Notes: generated from the letters alone by a model not told the origin. A DNA stretch of 64,000 nt from Undibacterium umbellatum (GCF_014284125.1 NZ_JACOFX010000006.1:62001-126000), one strand, 5' to 3'. Positions 1 through 8,464 are shown, numbered from the stretch's first letter. Made by a program: numbers and translations.

Positions 1-286
1 TCACTGGAGGCAAGTCGCCTACAGCCAGACTGCCTACTGCCTTGATGAAATTGTTTGCTTGTGATACCGGGTCGTCGTTGCTTTCATAGAAGTGATAAGC
101 GCCACGCAGCAGACCAGCCGCCTTCATGTCTGCCCAATTGGTCTGGAACTGCGGGTCGGCATAGGTGTTGCCGTCAGTGGCTTTGGCAAAGGCAAAGCCT
201 ATGCCATCATTCTTCACCGCGGCCCAGTTCACGCTTCCCTGATAATGGGATACGTCGATTCCTTGCACGTTCGTATTGGTCGTCAT
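1..286 (-). CDS. GH25 lysozyme-like muramidase, N-terminal part (runs off the left edge)
   Basis: Read on the complement from ATG at 286, about 95 codons are open to the window edge. The start carries the family 25 glycoside hydrolase opening GIDVSHYQGSVNW, then FAFAKATDG, GAYHFY, and at the edge GDLPPV, which in this family leads into the catalytic D-x-E strand. GH25 enzymes cleave the MurNAc-GlcNAc bond of peptidoglycan. No signal peptide precedes the domain, so export would need a holin-type or other route, or the protein acts inside a secretion or prophage context not visible here. Family members are about 190-210 residues, so roughly half is seen. Family call is firm; biological role is open. 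Confidence 0.85.
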   Translation of the reverse strand, partial: MTTNTNVQGIDVSHYQGSVNWAAVKNDGIGFAFAKATDGNTYADPQFQTNWADMKAAGLLRGAYHFYESNDDPVSQANNFIKAVGSLAVGDLPPV

Positions 287-462
287 AGGTTTTCCGGTGA
301 AAATTCTAGATGAAATAGCAAGTCAATAAGATAACAGAAAATAGCGTGAGTGATGTATAACAAGATGCTTTTTATTGGTGTTGTGCGATCTTTGTCTTGA
401 ATGTGCAGTTCTTGCTGCCTAGACTAAGTAGAGAAAAACCGCAAAACAGGTTTCCATTCAAG

Positions 463-1269
463 ATGAAGAACAAGATCATGAAAGCCTTATTGTTATTGCT
501 GTTAGCTTTGGGTTTCCCAGCATCAGCGGCGGAGATCATTGAGGTCAGCATTTATGCTGATGAATCCTATCCTCCATATTCATATAAGGAGAATGGTGAG
601 GCTGGAGGCATTTATCCAGCAATCTTTAGTAAGGCTTTTGAGCGTATGCAAGCTTACAAGGTGCACATTAAACCTGTGTCCTGGAAGCGTGGGCTGATGC
701 TCATGGAAACCGGCCAGGGGCTGGCTCTTTTTCCTCCCTATAATCGACCTCTGGAGCGTCCTTACCTTACTATTTCCGAGCCAGTACTGGTTGAGCAGGT
801 TGTGGCGTTTTGCAGTGAAAACTCAATGAAAGGCAGAAAGCACCCGGCAGTATGGCCAGACGATTTCCATGGATTGAAAGTGGGTGTCAATGCAGGATTT
901 AACATAGGTGGCGACAAGTATAAAAAAGCCGTCAAGGATGGCAAGATGTATGAAGACCAGGCACCCAGCAATCGTTCAAACATACTCAAGCTTTTGTTGG
1001 GGCGCATAGACTGCTATGTCAATGACCGCCTTTCCATCTTGTGGGAGATAGAGCGCATCAAGGCAGACGGTGTGTATGCTGACTCCAGGCAGGCCATCGT
1101 TGAAGCAGCTGTCATCAATCAGGAGCAGGCTTATCTGGGATACACCAATCGTGACAATGGACGTTATCCTTATAAGGTTGACTTCATGCGTGCACTGAAC
1201 CAAATTTTGATTGATATGAAAAAATCTGGGGAAATTCAAAAAATTGTCGAAGAAGTGCTGAGTAAATAA
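463..1269 (+). CDS. periplasmic substrate-binding protein, SBP_bac_3 type (orphan)
   Basis: 268 residues from ATG 463. The N-terminus is a classical signal peptide (basic start, LLLLLLALGFPASAA, cleavage near AEI). The mature part follows the SBP_bac_3 pattern of polar amino acid ABC importers: opening strand with YPPYSY, then a first lobe with GIYPAIF, a hinge near GLKVGVNAGFNIGG, and a second lobe with RIDCYVNDR. A start at 478 or the longer 397 frame is possible, but 463 gives a proper leader. No permease or ATPase lies beside it, so it may deliver to a remote transporter or act as a sensor-like binding protein. Another orphan of the same superfamily lies at 2904-3695. Ligand cannot be inferred. 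Confidence 0.8.
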   Translation: MKNKIMKALLLLLLALGFPASAAEIIEVSIYADESYPPYSYKENGEAGGIYPAIFSKAFERMQAYKVHIKPVSWKRGLMLMETGQGLALFPPYNRPLERPYLTISEPVLVEQVVAFCSENSMKGRKHPAVWPDDFHGLKVGVNAGFNIGGDKYKKAVKDGKMYEDQAPSNRSNILKLLLGRIDCYVNDRLSILWEIERIKADGVYADSRQAIVEAAVINQEQAYLGYTNRDNGRYPYKVDFMRALNQILIDMKKSGEIQKIVEEVLSK

Positions 1270-1301
1270 GCATGTTTTATCTGGTTTGCGGCAGTCAAGC
1301 T

Positions 1302-1321
1302 CAGATGTCAAAAAACATCTG
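1302..1321. terminator. small hairpin after the binding-protein gene
   Basis: A perfect 7-bp inverted repeat (CAGATGT / ACATCTG) with a six-base A-rich loop lies about 30 bases after the stop at 1269. It has no clear T-run, so it is only a possible terminator or mRNA 3' stabiliser. Confidence 0.35.
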
Positions 1322-1422
1322 TCCGAGACTTGAACATAATATGGCTATGTGGAACTATATGGTTTGCATGGCAGGAAGCATTGCCATTTGTCATTATCTT
1401 GCGCAACCATAAATAACCATAC

Positions 1423-1581
1423 ATGAACATACACCTTACTCTCATGCCCATTCTCGCTCTGGTTGCTGGCATCTGCATCCTGATCAAACCTAAACTCGTT
1501 AGTTTCATCGTTGCACTTTATCTTATTGCCATCGGCCTCATTGGTATTCTTGGCCTGGGCCGTTTTGGCTTGCATTTGTAA
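1423..1581 (+). CDS. DUF3096 small membrane protein
   Basis: 52 residues from ATG 1423 to TAA 1581. It opens MNIHLTLMPILALVAG, continues with a charged turn around IKPKL and ends with a second hydrophobic stretch rich in Ile, Leu and Gly. This two-helix pattern with a central K-P-K/R turn is the signature of DUF3096, a family of very short bacterial inner-membrane proteins of unknown function. The length matches the family. No clear Shine-Dalgarno is visible, and the gene stands alone between a binding-protein gene and a GFA pseudogene. The family call comes from sequence resemblance; function is unknown. Confidence 0.7.
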   Translation: MNIHLTLMPILALVAGICILIKPKLVSFIVALYLIAIGLIGILGLGRFGLHL

Positions 1582-1623
1582 CTCATATTCTGGATCAAAC
1601 CTGGCACAAACAGGAGATGCAAA

Positions 1624-2147
1624 ATGGTGCTTGCATCCATCTTTTCACTTGAAGGCGGTTGTGATTGCGGATGACTCCGTTATCGCATGTTATGTGAGCC
1701 AATGATTGTGCATTGCTGCGATTGCCGTTGGTGTCAGCATGGTAGTGGCGCGGCCTTTGTACTGAATGCGATAATAGAAGCAGACCGCCTGCAGAATCTT
1801 GGAGCAGAACCATAGATGGTGGATATAGCCTCAGCGAGCGGCAAGGGACAATTGTTTGCCCTTTGCCCTGCATGTCGTGTGCCATCTGGAGTAATTATGC
1901 TGGTGCTGGCCCATTATTGCGATTTGTGCGTGTCGGTACCCTGGATCAACCAGATTATTTACCGCCAGACATCCATATTTATACGGAGTTAATGCAGCCT
2001 TGGGTTAAGTTGGCTGGCAATGCACCTGTGATGGCGCAGTACTATGACAGGGAACAATATTTGTCCGCAGCCAGTCCGAGCAGGCGGGCTGCACTGTTGC
2101 CGAGCATAGTGGCAGATCTGGCTGGATTGAAAAAGGCTCAACTGTAA
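1624..2147 (+). pseudogene. GFA-family (glutathione-dependent formaldehyde-activating type) pseudogene
   Basis: An AGGAGA site precedes ATG 1624. The frame starts with SLEGGCDCG, the first Cys pair of the GFA zinc fold, then meets TGA at 1672. After it the same frame continues LRYRMLCEPMIVHCCDCRWC, then a second stop, TAG at 1813. It goes on through DIASASGKGQ and CPACRV. Near 1881 one base seems missing, and the next frame carries the family C-terminus (AIWSNYAGAGPLLRFVRVG ... YYDREQY), ending at 2147. All domain parts are present in order, broken by two nonsense codons and one frameshift, so the gene is dead. GFA proteins are CENP-V-like zinc proteins. Confidence 0.85.
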
Positions 2148-2198
2148 TGAAAGTAACGGTTTGCAGGTTAAGAAAATCATGAACATTGAGAGTGCAAT

Positions 2199-2855
2199 AT
2201 GGATGTAAGCAAGATCACTGTATGGGGCAGAGACACTTCATACAATGTACAAAGAGTGCTGTGGACATTGGATGAATTAAGTCTGGTTTATGAGCACAGA
2301 AATGCTGGCGGCAGCTTTGGTGGTCTGGATACGCCAGAATTTCTTGCCATGAATCCACATGGACGCGTGCCTGTCCTGCGAGATGGCGATACTGTTGTTT
2401 GGGAGTCAAATGCCATTGTACGATATCTGGCAGCTCACTATGGAAGTGCTACACTTTGGCAAGAGTCTGCGGCGGAGCGTGCGCTGGCCGATGGCTGGAT
2501 GGATTGGTCAGCCACAACGTTGCAGGCAGACTTCATACGTCTTTTTTGGAGTTATTACCGCACACCGTCAGCACAACGCGATGAAAAAGTGATCAGCAAT
2601 TTACTAGCGTCCTGTCAAAAGCATTTCCGTGTTTTGGATGGTTATCTGGCGACAAGAAATTATCTGGCTGGCGCGCAATTTAGTATGGCAGATATTCCTG
2701 CAGGGTCTATCCTGCATCGGTACTTTACAATGGGACTGGAAGTGGAACGTCCGTCAAACGTGCTCGCATGGTATGCTCGCCTGCAAGAGCGGCCAGCTTT
2801 TCAAAAGCAGATAGCTCAAGTTTTTGATGCTTTGTTCGGGCGTTTGGCATACTGA
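2199..2855 (+). CDS. glutathione S-transferase family protein
   Basis: 218 residues, the normal length for a cytosolic GST. The thioredoxin-fold N-domain runs to about residue 85: ITVWGRDTSYNVQRVLW (the catalytic Ser/Cys position lies near S14), the cis-proline loop GRVPVLRDG, and the glutathione gamma-glutamyl contact ESNAIVRYL. The all-helical C-domain follows, with the N-capping segment FSMADIPAGSILHRY. It likely conjugates or reduces electrophiles using glutathione; the substrate is unknown. It is a stand-alone gene between the GFA pseudogene and a binding-protein gene. A second glutathione-linked gene nearby (GFA) is dead, so a former detoxification island is possible but not shown. Confidence 0.88.
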   Translation: MDVSKITVWGRDTSYNVQRVLWTLDELSLVYEHRNAGGSFGGLDTPEFLAMNPHGRVPVLRDGDTVVWESNAIVRYLAAHYGSATLWQESAAERALADGWMDWSATTLQADFIRLFWSYYRTPSAQRDEKVISNLLASCQKHFRVLDGYLATRNYLAGAQFSMADIPAGSILHRYFTMGLEVERPSNVLAWYARLQERPAFQKQIAQVFDALFGRLAY

Positions 2856-2903
2856 ACTAACTGGCGTATTCCGCTTCGTGGCAATTTATTGGAGGAGACG
2901 AGC

Positions 2904-3695
2904 GTGAAGCAAGGATATAGGCTGGCGTTGCTAATGTGCATGCTCATGCCTGTGTTTGCCCACGCCGGAACGTACCGCTGCGTATCGCTGGATTACCCAC
3001 CCTTGATCTACAAAGATAGCGATAGCCGTGTCAAAGGCTTCGCTGTGGACATCGTCAGTGGCGTTTTCAAGAATATGGGGCATACGATAGAAGTTGAAAT
3101 CTATCCTTGGGCCAGGTCCCTGGAAATGCTCAAGACTGGTGAGCGCGACTGTATCTTCACTATTTTTCATTCCTCAGAACGTGAGCAGTTTCTGGACTTC
3201 AGTGCAGAGGCTATCGTTCCACAAGCGGTTTATTTTTATACCAGAAAAGATGCTGGCGTCGTATTCAATGGTGATTTCTCCAGTCTGGAAGGCATGCGCA
3301 TCGGCACTGTGCGCAAAATCAACTACGGACCCAGATTTGAAGAAGTGCGGCACAAGTTGCGCTTGGATGAAGCTTACGAGCTGGAACAAAGCATGAAAAA
3401 ATTACTGATAGGAAGAATAGATTTATTTCCCAGTAATTATTACTCCGCATCCTATTTGCTGAAACTGCCAAGGAATAAAGAAATAGCAGAAAAAATCCTG
3501 CAATTACCCTTTGCCATTGATGTCGTTCCAAGTCACTTGGCTTTTGCCAAATCGAAAAAACTGGGTTTGCTACGTGATCGTTTTGATCAAGAATTCAGGC
3601 ACTTCGTTTCATCTGGTCGCTACAGAGATTTGCTCATCAAGTATGAACTTGAAAACGCACCAGAGTTACTTCGTTTTCTACAGCAGAAGTATTGA
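2904..3695 (+). CDS. periplasmic substrate-binding protein, SBP_bac_3 type (orphan)
   Basis: 263 residues if started at GTG 2904, which sits 6 bases after a strong GGAGGAG at 2891. A TTG at 2889 is in frame but overlaps that site. The leader is YRLALLMCMLMPVFAHAG. The mature protein has the SBP_bac_3 first lobe (YPPLIYKDSD, VKGFAVDIVSGVF, YPWARSLEML) and the hinge MRIGTVRKINYG. As with the protein at 463-1269, no permease or ATPase is adjacent. It resembles the amino-acid-binding-like proteins common in Oxalobacteraceae and Shewanella that are often orphan. The ligand is unknown. Confidence 0.8.
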   Translation: MKQGYRLALLMCMLMPVFAHAGTYRCVSLDYPPLIYKDSDSRVKGFAVDIVSGVFKNMGHTIEVEIYPWARSLEMLKTGERDCIFTIFHSSEREQFLDFSAEAIVPQAVYFYTRKDAGVVFNGDFSSLEGMRIGTVRKINYGPRFEEVRHKLRLDEAYELEQSMKKLLIGRIDLFPSNYYSASYLLKLPRNKEIAEKILQLPFAIDVVPSHLAFAKSKKLGLLRDRFDQEFRHFVSSGRYRDLLIKYELENAPELLRFLQQKY

Positions 3696-3820
3696 GATGT
3701 GTTTCAACAGGAGGAGTAATCTACAAAAGATTGTCTTGGCTGAAATATGGCTTCATGACAGGTGAAAGAGCGGCGCGTGTCTGTCTTGCCATGCACCTGG
3801 CCGCTCGTCTCACGTTTGAA

Positions 3821-4009
3821 CTAACAACCTGAGCAGCGGTGGATAGGTTTGTAATAATTATTGCAGGCTGTCTGGTCGCCATTCTGGCATTCTTCAAGCC
3901 AGGCATAGCATGCTTCGCATGGTACTAATGCAGAGGCACTTCCGGCGATGCCGAAAGAAACGCCAACGCCAACAAAAAATACAAACAACGCTTTTTTCAT
4001 TTTGTTCAT
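3821..4009 (-). CDS. small secreted cysteine-rich protein
   Basis: 62 residues from ATG at 4009, which has AGGAG placed just upstream on the complement. A clean signal peptide (MNKMKKALFVFFVGVG ... SASA) would leave a mature peptide of about 34 residues with six cysteines: C31, C34, C41, C49, C59 and C62. That ratio suggests three disulfides or a metal site in the periplasm. The spacing ends in HRCSGC. I do not recognise a family. The gene is single, with an AT-rich 240-base upstream region (4010-4250) separating it from the divergent glutaredoxin gene. The pairing of a Cys-rich exported peptide with a membrane-anchored CPFC thiol protein is suggestive only. Confidence 0.6.
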   Translation of the reverse strand: MNKMKKALFVFFVGVGVSFGIAGSASALVPCEACYAWLEECQNGDQTACNNYYKPIHRCSGC

Positions 4010-4250
4010 TACAGACTCCTGTGGATGTATGAAAGTCAAACGCTTGGTATTGAGTGTGATCTCAACTTGTTGATCTTATTTTAACGATATTTTCAAGTCA
4101 ATATTCATTTATTAAATATACTTATTGAATATTTATATTGACAACATTTGCTTTTGAAGAATATCGTTCAAGTTCAATTGCCGCGGAGTTGTCCTGCTTT
4201 GCGCCACTTTATAAAATGGTTTTGAGCTATCAAGAGGGGTCGGGAAGAGA

Positions 4251-4634
4251 ATGCTGAAACAAAAATTGAAGTCATTTGCTGCATACGCCTTGATACTTGT
4301 GGCAGGTTTGGGGGTAGGGCTGGCTGCTGCTAACGTCCCGCGCTGGCTGACCCCGGCCTATGTGGAAGGGGATTACAGCGCTTATTTCCCTGATGCGAAA
4401 ACCCAGGTTGTGGTGTATGCAACGGCTACCTGTCCTTTTTGTGCGAAAGCGCAAGAACATCTGAAGGCCAGGAATATCGCCTTTGTAAAGATGGATATCA
4501 ACGACTCTCCCAAGGCAAAACAAGACTTTATACAATTAAAGGGCGATATCGTCCCCTTGATCCTGGTGGGCAATCGACAAATCCGTGGTTTCAAACCTGA
4601 AGTACTGGATACTGCCCTGGATAAACTGCACTGA
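4251..4634 (+). CDS. membrane-anchored glutaredoxin-family thiol oxidoreductase
   Basis: 127 residues. Residues 10-28 form a single N-terminal membrane helix or uncleaved leader (YALILVAGLGVGLAAA). The rest is a glutaredoxin fold with the redox pair C61-P-F-C64 at the start of helix 1, the strand FVKMDIN, and the cis-proline segment GDIVPLILVGNRQIRGF. CPFC is a glutaredoxin/NrdH-like active site. The anchor predicts that the catalytic domain faces the periplasm, unlike ordinary cytosolic glutaredoxins. GAAGAGA lies just before the ATG. It is divergent from the Cys-rich peptide gene. Family call is strong; topology is inferred. Confidence 0.8.
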   Translation: MLKQKLKSFAAYALILVAGLGVGLAAANVPRWLTPAYVEGDYSAYFPDAKTQVVVYATATCPFCAKAQEHLKARNIAFVKMDINDSPKAKQDFIQLKGDIVPLILVGNRQIRGFKPEVLDTALDKLH

Positions 4635-4699
4635 TAACTGGGCTGATGGCCTGCAAGAGTTTGCAGGCCAGATGGCCGAAGTGAGAGTAAGCGTAAAAC

Positions 4700-4912
4700 T
4701 CAGCTTACCCGCACCCAGTCCATGATCCAGTTGTCTTCCCAGGTTTTTCCATCATCGCGGGAAGCCGCCTGTTGCCAGCGGCATGTCGTGGCTGAGATAT
4801 TGTCCCAGATGCCGCGCACCTTGATGGGTTTGCCTTCCTCCTCTTCATCGGAAACAAATAAGCCGACACCATTCTCAAAACCACCGATGACACCAGGCGG
4901 GGTGAGCACGCC
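4700..4912 (-). pseudogene. 3' stump of a DUF1579-like / SRPBCC-neighbour gene
   Basis: On the complement, a frame ending at 4700 encodes PPGVIGGFENGVG, then IKVRGIWDNI and a C-terminus with SRDDGKTWEDNWIMDWVRV. This resembles the tail of small DUF1579-like proteins, in which a final D-G-G-x-T-W-E-x-N-W segment is typical. The usual N-terminal half is absent: upstream of about 4912 the reading frame enters bases that read sensibly only on the other strand, as the WYL-domain stump. It is therefore a 5'-truncated remnant. The family assignment is tentative; the truncation is clear. Confidence 0.6.
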
Positions 4913-5548
4913 AGTCTGGATACCAACGACTGGTATCGCAATGAGCAAAGTACCATGGAGTTGCCGCGCATTGCCCGCGCCGTAATGGCGCAGCAGAAAC
5001 TGAAAACCAGTTATGAAAGCTGGTCTGGCTTGCCGCAATGGCAAATGGAACCTCTGGGCCTGGTGCTCAAGGCGGGGGGCTGGTATTTAGTGGCGAATAG
5101 CCAGAGTCGTGCCAGCAGCTCTAAAAGAATACGCATCTTCAAAGTAGTACACATCACTGACATGCAAGTAATGGAAGAATACTTCGACAGACTTGGTGAT
5201 TTTGATTTGCCAGATTTCTGGAATGAGGCAACAGCAAGGTTTGAAAAAGAACTGAGATCAAACACGGCACATTTGCGTGTCTCAGCTGCAGGCCGCGACA
5301 GGATAAGCAAACTGTGTGCCTTTGCAGCGCAGGCAGTGGAAACGCAACGGGATAAAATAATTAATGGGCAGGATCAAACCTGGCAAACCATCACTCTGCC
5401 CATAGAAACCATAGAGCATGCTGCGCAAATGTTATTGGGGATAGGGCCAGAACTGGAAGTGATTGCGCCGCCAGCATTGCGCCAGCGTCTGCGTGAACTT
5501 GCCTGGCAATGCTTTCAATTGCATGAGCAGGCAGATGCTCAGGATTAG
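4908..5548 (+). pseudogene. WYL-domain (YafY-type) transcriptional regulator lacking its HTH
   Basis: The frame through ATG 4955 encodes the C-terminal two thirds of a YafY-family regulator: DWYRNEQSTMELPRIARAV, then YESWSGLPQWQMEPLGLVLK, the WYL core AGGWYLVA, and the WCX-type C-terminus (ITLPIETIEHAAQMLLGIG, ELEVIAPPALRQRL). The family normally starts with about 100 residues of winged helix-turn-helix, which are missing here. The open frame upstream of 4908 is only the antisense of the opposite stump. A 197-residue product could still be made from ATG 4955, but with no recognisable start site and no DNA-binding domain it is most likely a remnant. Confidence 0.75.
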
Positions 5549-5572
5549 TCTGCGTTTCGAGTTATATAGCAA

Positions 5573-5605
5573 TGATGGGCCATGTTTCATTCTGCTGGCC
5601 CATCA
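5573..5605. terminator. hairpin between convergent WYL stump and ppnP
   Basis: A perfect 10-bp inverted repeat (TGATGGGCCA / TGGCCCATCA) with a 13-base loop lies between the two convergent stops at 5548 and 5621. T-runs are weak on both sides. It probably acts as a bidirectional terminator or 3' end. Confidence 0.55.
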
Positions 5606-5620
5606 GGGATTCATGGCGAA

Positions 5621-5935
5621 TCAGGCAAAATGGCAGACGTAATCAAGTGTCTCCAGAGTTTCAATCTCGAATTTTGCATTTGCTGGTACATTAAATTGCT
5701 GACCACCTTCATAGGTGGACCATTCAGCTTCGTCATTGATGCGCACGCGGCATTTGCCTGCGTTCAATTCCATGATTTCTGCGACACCAGTGTTAAAAAC
5801 CAGGCTGGAAGGGAAGATGATGCCCACGGTTTTTTTGCTGCCATCGGCAAACAATACAGTGTGGGAAACGCATTTGCCATCAAAAAACAGATTGGCTTTC
5901 TTGACGACGCTGACTTGATCAAATTGGGTAGACAT
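5621..5935 (-). CDS. ppnP: pyrimidine/purine nucleoside phosphorylase (DUF1255 cupin)
   Basis: 104 residues from ATG 5935, with GGAG about 12 bases upstream; a TTG three codons earlier is in frame but less likely. The protein matches the YaiE/PpnP family along its full length: VVKKANLFFDGKCVSHTV, KTVGIIFP, the cupin strand GVAEIMELNAGKCRVRI and the closing FEIETLETLDYVC. PpnP cleaves nucleosides with phosphate to free base and ribose 1-phosphate, with broad substrate range. It lies downstream of argG on the same strand (84-base gap), so co-transcription is possible, but no metabolic link is obvious. Confidence 0.88.
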   Translation of the reverse strand: MSTQFDQVSVVKKANLFFDGKCVSHTVLFADGSKKTVGIIFPSSLVFNTGVAEIMELNAGKCRVRINDEAEWSTYEGGQQFNVPANAKFEIETLETLDYVCHFA

Positions 5936-6019
5936 GCAGGGCAACTCCGAAAAAAAGACCCGCGCAAATGAATGGGCGGGTCGGGAATAGGTTAAGTGTT
6001 CAGATAGTTATTGACTGCG

Positions 6020-7252
6020 TTACTGACCGCGTTTTGCGCGGGCATTGGCAGCAATACGCATGCGCAATGCATTCAGTTTGATGAAGCCGCCAGCGTCTGC
6101 CTGGTTGTAGGCGCCGCCATCTTCATCAAAGGTAGCGATGTTCATGTCGAACAGCGAATCGGTTTTCGAATCGCGCGATACCGTGATGACATTGCCTTTG
6201 TAAAGTTTCAGGCGTACCCAGCCATTGACTGTGTGTTGGGTATGATCAATCAGGGTTTGCAGCGCGACGCGCTCTGGTGCCCACCAGTAGCCGTTATAAA
6301 TCAGGCTGGCGTAACGTGGCATCAGATCATCTTTCAGATGGGCGACTTCACGGTCCAGGGTGATGGATTCAATTGCACGGTGGGCGCGCAGCATGATGGT
6401 GCCGCCGGGTGTTTCATAGCAGCCGCGGGATTTCATACCGACATAACGGTTTTCTACCAGATCCAGACGGCCTATGCCGTGCTTGCCACCCAGGCGGTTC
6501 AGTTCTGTCAGTACGGTTGCTGGCGACATGCGTACGCCATTCAGTGCGACGATGTCACCGCGCTCAAATTCTACATCCAGGTATTCTGGCTGGTCTGGTG
6601 CCGCTTCTGGGCTGACAGTCCAGCGCCACATGGATTCTTCGGCTTCGGCACTTGGGTTTTCCAGGTGACGGCCTTCAAAGCTGATGTGCAGCAGGTTGGC
6701 GTCCATGGAGTAGGGCGCGCCACCGTTTTTATGCTTCTGGTCGATTTCTATGCCTGCATCTTCAGCATATTTCATCAGTTTTTCGCGGGACAGCAAATCC
6801 CATTCACGCCACGGAGCAATGATCTTGATACCTGGCATCAGCGCATAGGCGCCCAGCTCGAAACGCACCTGGTCATTACCTTTGCCGGTCGCACCGTGGG
6901 AAATGGTGTCTGCACCAGTTTCCTTGGCGATTTCGATGAGGCGTTTGGCGATCAGCGGACGAGCGATGGAGGTACCCAGCAGGTATTCACCCTCATACAC
7001 GGTATTGGCGCGGAACATAGGGAAGACGAAATCGCGCACAAATTCTTCACGTACATCATCGATATAAATATTTTCAGGCTTGATACCAAACTTGATGGCT
7101 TTGGCACGCGCTGGTTCCAGCTCTTCACCCTGGCCCAGATCGGCAGTGAAAGTGACGATTTCGCACTGATAATTATCTTGCAGCCATTTTAAAATGACAG
7201 AGGTATCCAGACCGCCAGAATAGGCGAGGACGACTTTTTTAGTATCGCTCAT
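6020..7252 (-). CDS. argG: argininosuccinate synthase
   Basis: 410 residues from ATG 7252, the usual length for the short bacterial form. The ATP pyrophosphatase loop is at the start ([18 protein letters not shown]). Family landmarks follow: the aspartate/citrulline-binding stretch [15 protein letters not shown], then [20 protein letters not shown] and [14 protein letters not shown]. The enzyme joins citrulline and aspartate at the cost of ATP, the seventh step of arginine synthesis, in the cytoplasm. It lies downstream of argF on the same strand, separated by 209 bases of repeat-bearing spacer. argH is not in the window. Nothing unusual is seen in the sequence. Confidence 0.97.
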   Translation of the reverse strand: MSDTKKVVLAYSGGLDTSVILKWLQDNYQCEIVTFTADLGQGEELEPARAKAIKFGIKPENIYIDDVREEFVRDFVFPMFRANTVYEGEYLLGTSIARPLIAKRLIEIAKETGADTISHGATGKGNDQVRFELGAYALMPGIKIIAPWREWDLLSREKLMKYAEDAGIEIDQKHKNGGAPYSMDANLLHISFEGRHLENPSAEAEESMWRWTVSPEAAPDQPEYLDVEFERGDIVALNGVRMSPATVLTELNRLGGKHGIGRLDLVENRYVGMKSRGCYETPGGTIMLRAHRAIESITLDREVAHLKDDLMPRYASLIYNGYWWAPERVALQTLIDHTQHTVNGWVRLKLYKGNVITVSRDSKTDSLFDMNIATFDEDGGAYNQADAGGFIKLNALRMRIAANARAKRGQ

Positions 7253-7302
7253 GATGTGCTTTCGAAAAATTAAAACTTAAGGCTTAAGACCGAAAAGATC
7301 AC

Positions 7303-7520
7303 CACAGAGGCACAGAGACACAGAGAAAAGAATGAGGAAAAACATCACTTATTTGTCTGCGACTTAGCGACTATGACCACCCTTAATTTGATCTTGCCCC
7401 TTCCAATACAAAACGATTACAGAGATATTGAACCAAGACAGTCTTTATTGACGCAGATTAAATCTCAAGTCACAAGATTTTCTCTTGTTTTTTCTCTGTG
7501 CCTCTGTGTTGAGAGGTCTT
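7303..7520. repeat. inverted CACAGAGG-type repeats in the argF-argG spacer
   Basis: CACAGAGGCACAGAG at 7303-7317 recurs as its exact reverse complement at 7494-7508, 176 bases away. The right copy runs on into TGTTGAGAGGTCTT (7507-7520). That last 14-mer, preceded again by CCTCTGTGT, recurs at 44896-44909, next to the 3' end of hutC. The spacer between argF and argG (7253-7549) holds no gene I can support. This looks like a dispersed intergenic repeat family; function is unknown. Confidence 0.6.
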
Positions 7521-7549
7521 TTCCAAAAATTACGGCGTTTGAAACAAGA

Positions 7550-8464
7550 CTAGCGAATCTCGCCTACAACCAAATATTCCAGCAAGGCTTTTTGCACGTG
7601 CAGGCGGTTTTCTGCTTCATCCCAGACGACTGATTGCGGGCCATCTATCACGCCGGCAGACACTTCTTCTCCACGGTGGGCGGGCAGGCAATGCATGAAA
7701 AGGGCGTCAGGATGGGCGCGGGCCATCTTGGCTTCATCGACTATCCAGCCGTCAAAGGCTTTCAGGCGGGCCTGGTTTTCATCTTCATAGCCCATGCTGG
7801 TCCAGACATCGGTATTCACTAGGTCGACTCCGGCGCAAGCGTCGGACGGGCTGTCAAATACCGTGTATTGCGATGGGTCTGCCGTCACCTGCTTCAAGTC
7901 CATGTCATAGCCTTTCGGCGTGGAGATATGCAGATGGAAGTTGAATACCTGTGCTGCTTGCAGCCATGAGTACAGCATGTTATTGGCGTCACCTATCCAT
8001 GCCACCTTTTTACCGGTGATGGAGCCGCGGTGTTCAATATAAGTAAATACATCTGCCAATACCTGGCAGGGATGATGTTGATTCGTCAAGCCATTGATGA
8101 CTGGCACACGTGAATTTGCAGCAAAGCGTTCTATCATTTCCTGCTCAAAGGTGCGGATCATGATGATGTCGCACATGCGTGACATGACCTGGCCTGCGTC
8201 TTCTACCGGCTCACCACGGCCCAATTGGCTGTCGCGGGTATTGAGGTAGATGGCAGCACCGCCCAGTTGATGCATGCCTGCTTCAAATGACAGGCGGGTA
8301 CGGGTGGAGTTTTTCTCGAACACCATCACCAGGGTTCTATCCAGCAATGGGTGATAAGTTTGATAAGCCTTGAAACGTTGCTTGATGATGCGGGCGCGCT
8401 GCATCACGTATTCAAACTCGGACAAGGTGAAATCGGAGAACTGCAGGAAATGTTTGATAGCCAT
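7550..8464 (-). CDS. argF: ornithine carbamoyltransferase
   Basis: 304 residues from ATG 8464 (MAIKHFLQFSDF); an upstream in-frame extension to 8503 lacks homology to the family. Carbamoyl phosphate is bound by the STRTR loop (FEKNSTRTRLSFEAGM). Also present are HHPCQ in the middle and the ornithine-binding FMHCLPAHRGEEV near the end. It makes citrulline from ornithine and carbamoyl phosphate. The length and motifs are standard for the anabolic enzyme. It is first of the argF-argG-ppnP run on the minus strand. No clear Shine-Dalgarno precedes the chosen start. Confidence 0.95.
   Translation of the reverse strand: MAIKHFLQFSDFTLSEFEYVMQRARIIKQRFKAYQTYHPLLDRTLVMVFEKNSTRTRLSFEAGMHQLGGAAIYLNTRDSQLGRGEPVEDAGQVMSRMCDIIMIRTFEQEMIERFAANSRVPVINGLTNQHHPCQVLADVFTYIEHRGSITGKKVAWIGDANNMLYSWLQAAQVFNFHLHISTPKGYDMDLKQVTADPSQYTVFDSPSDACAGVDLVNTDVWTSMGYEDENQARLKAFDGWIVDEAKMARAHPDALFMHCLPAHRGEEVSAGVIDGPQSVVWDEAENRLHVQKALLEYLVVGEIR

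Noticed and set aside
2889-2903. TTG start for the second binding protein
   Set aside because: It overlaps the GGAGGAG ribosome site itself; GTG 2904 has correct spacing and gives a clean signal peptide.
6011-7192. 393-residue open frame on the plus strand across argG
   Set aside because: It is the antisense of a strongly matching argininosuccinate synthase gene; codon bias leaves that frame open and its translation is Cys/Phe/His-rich with no domain.
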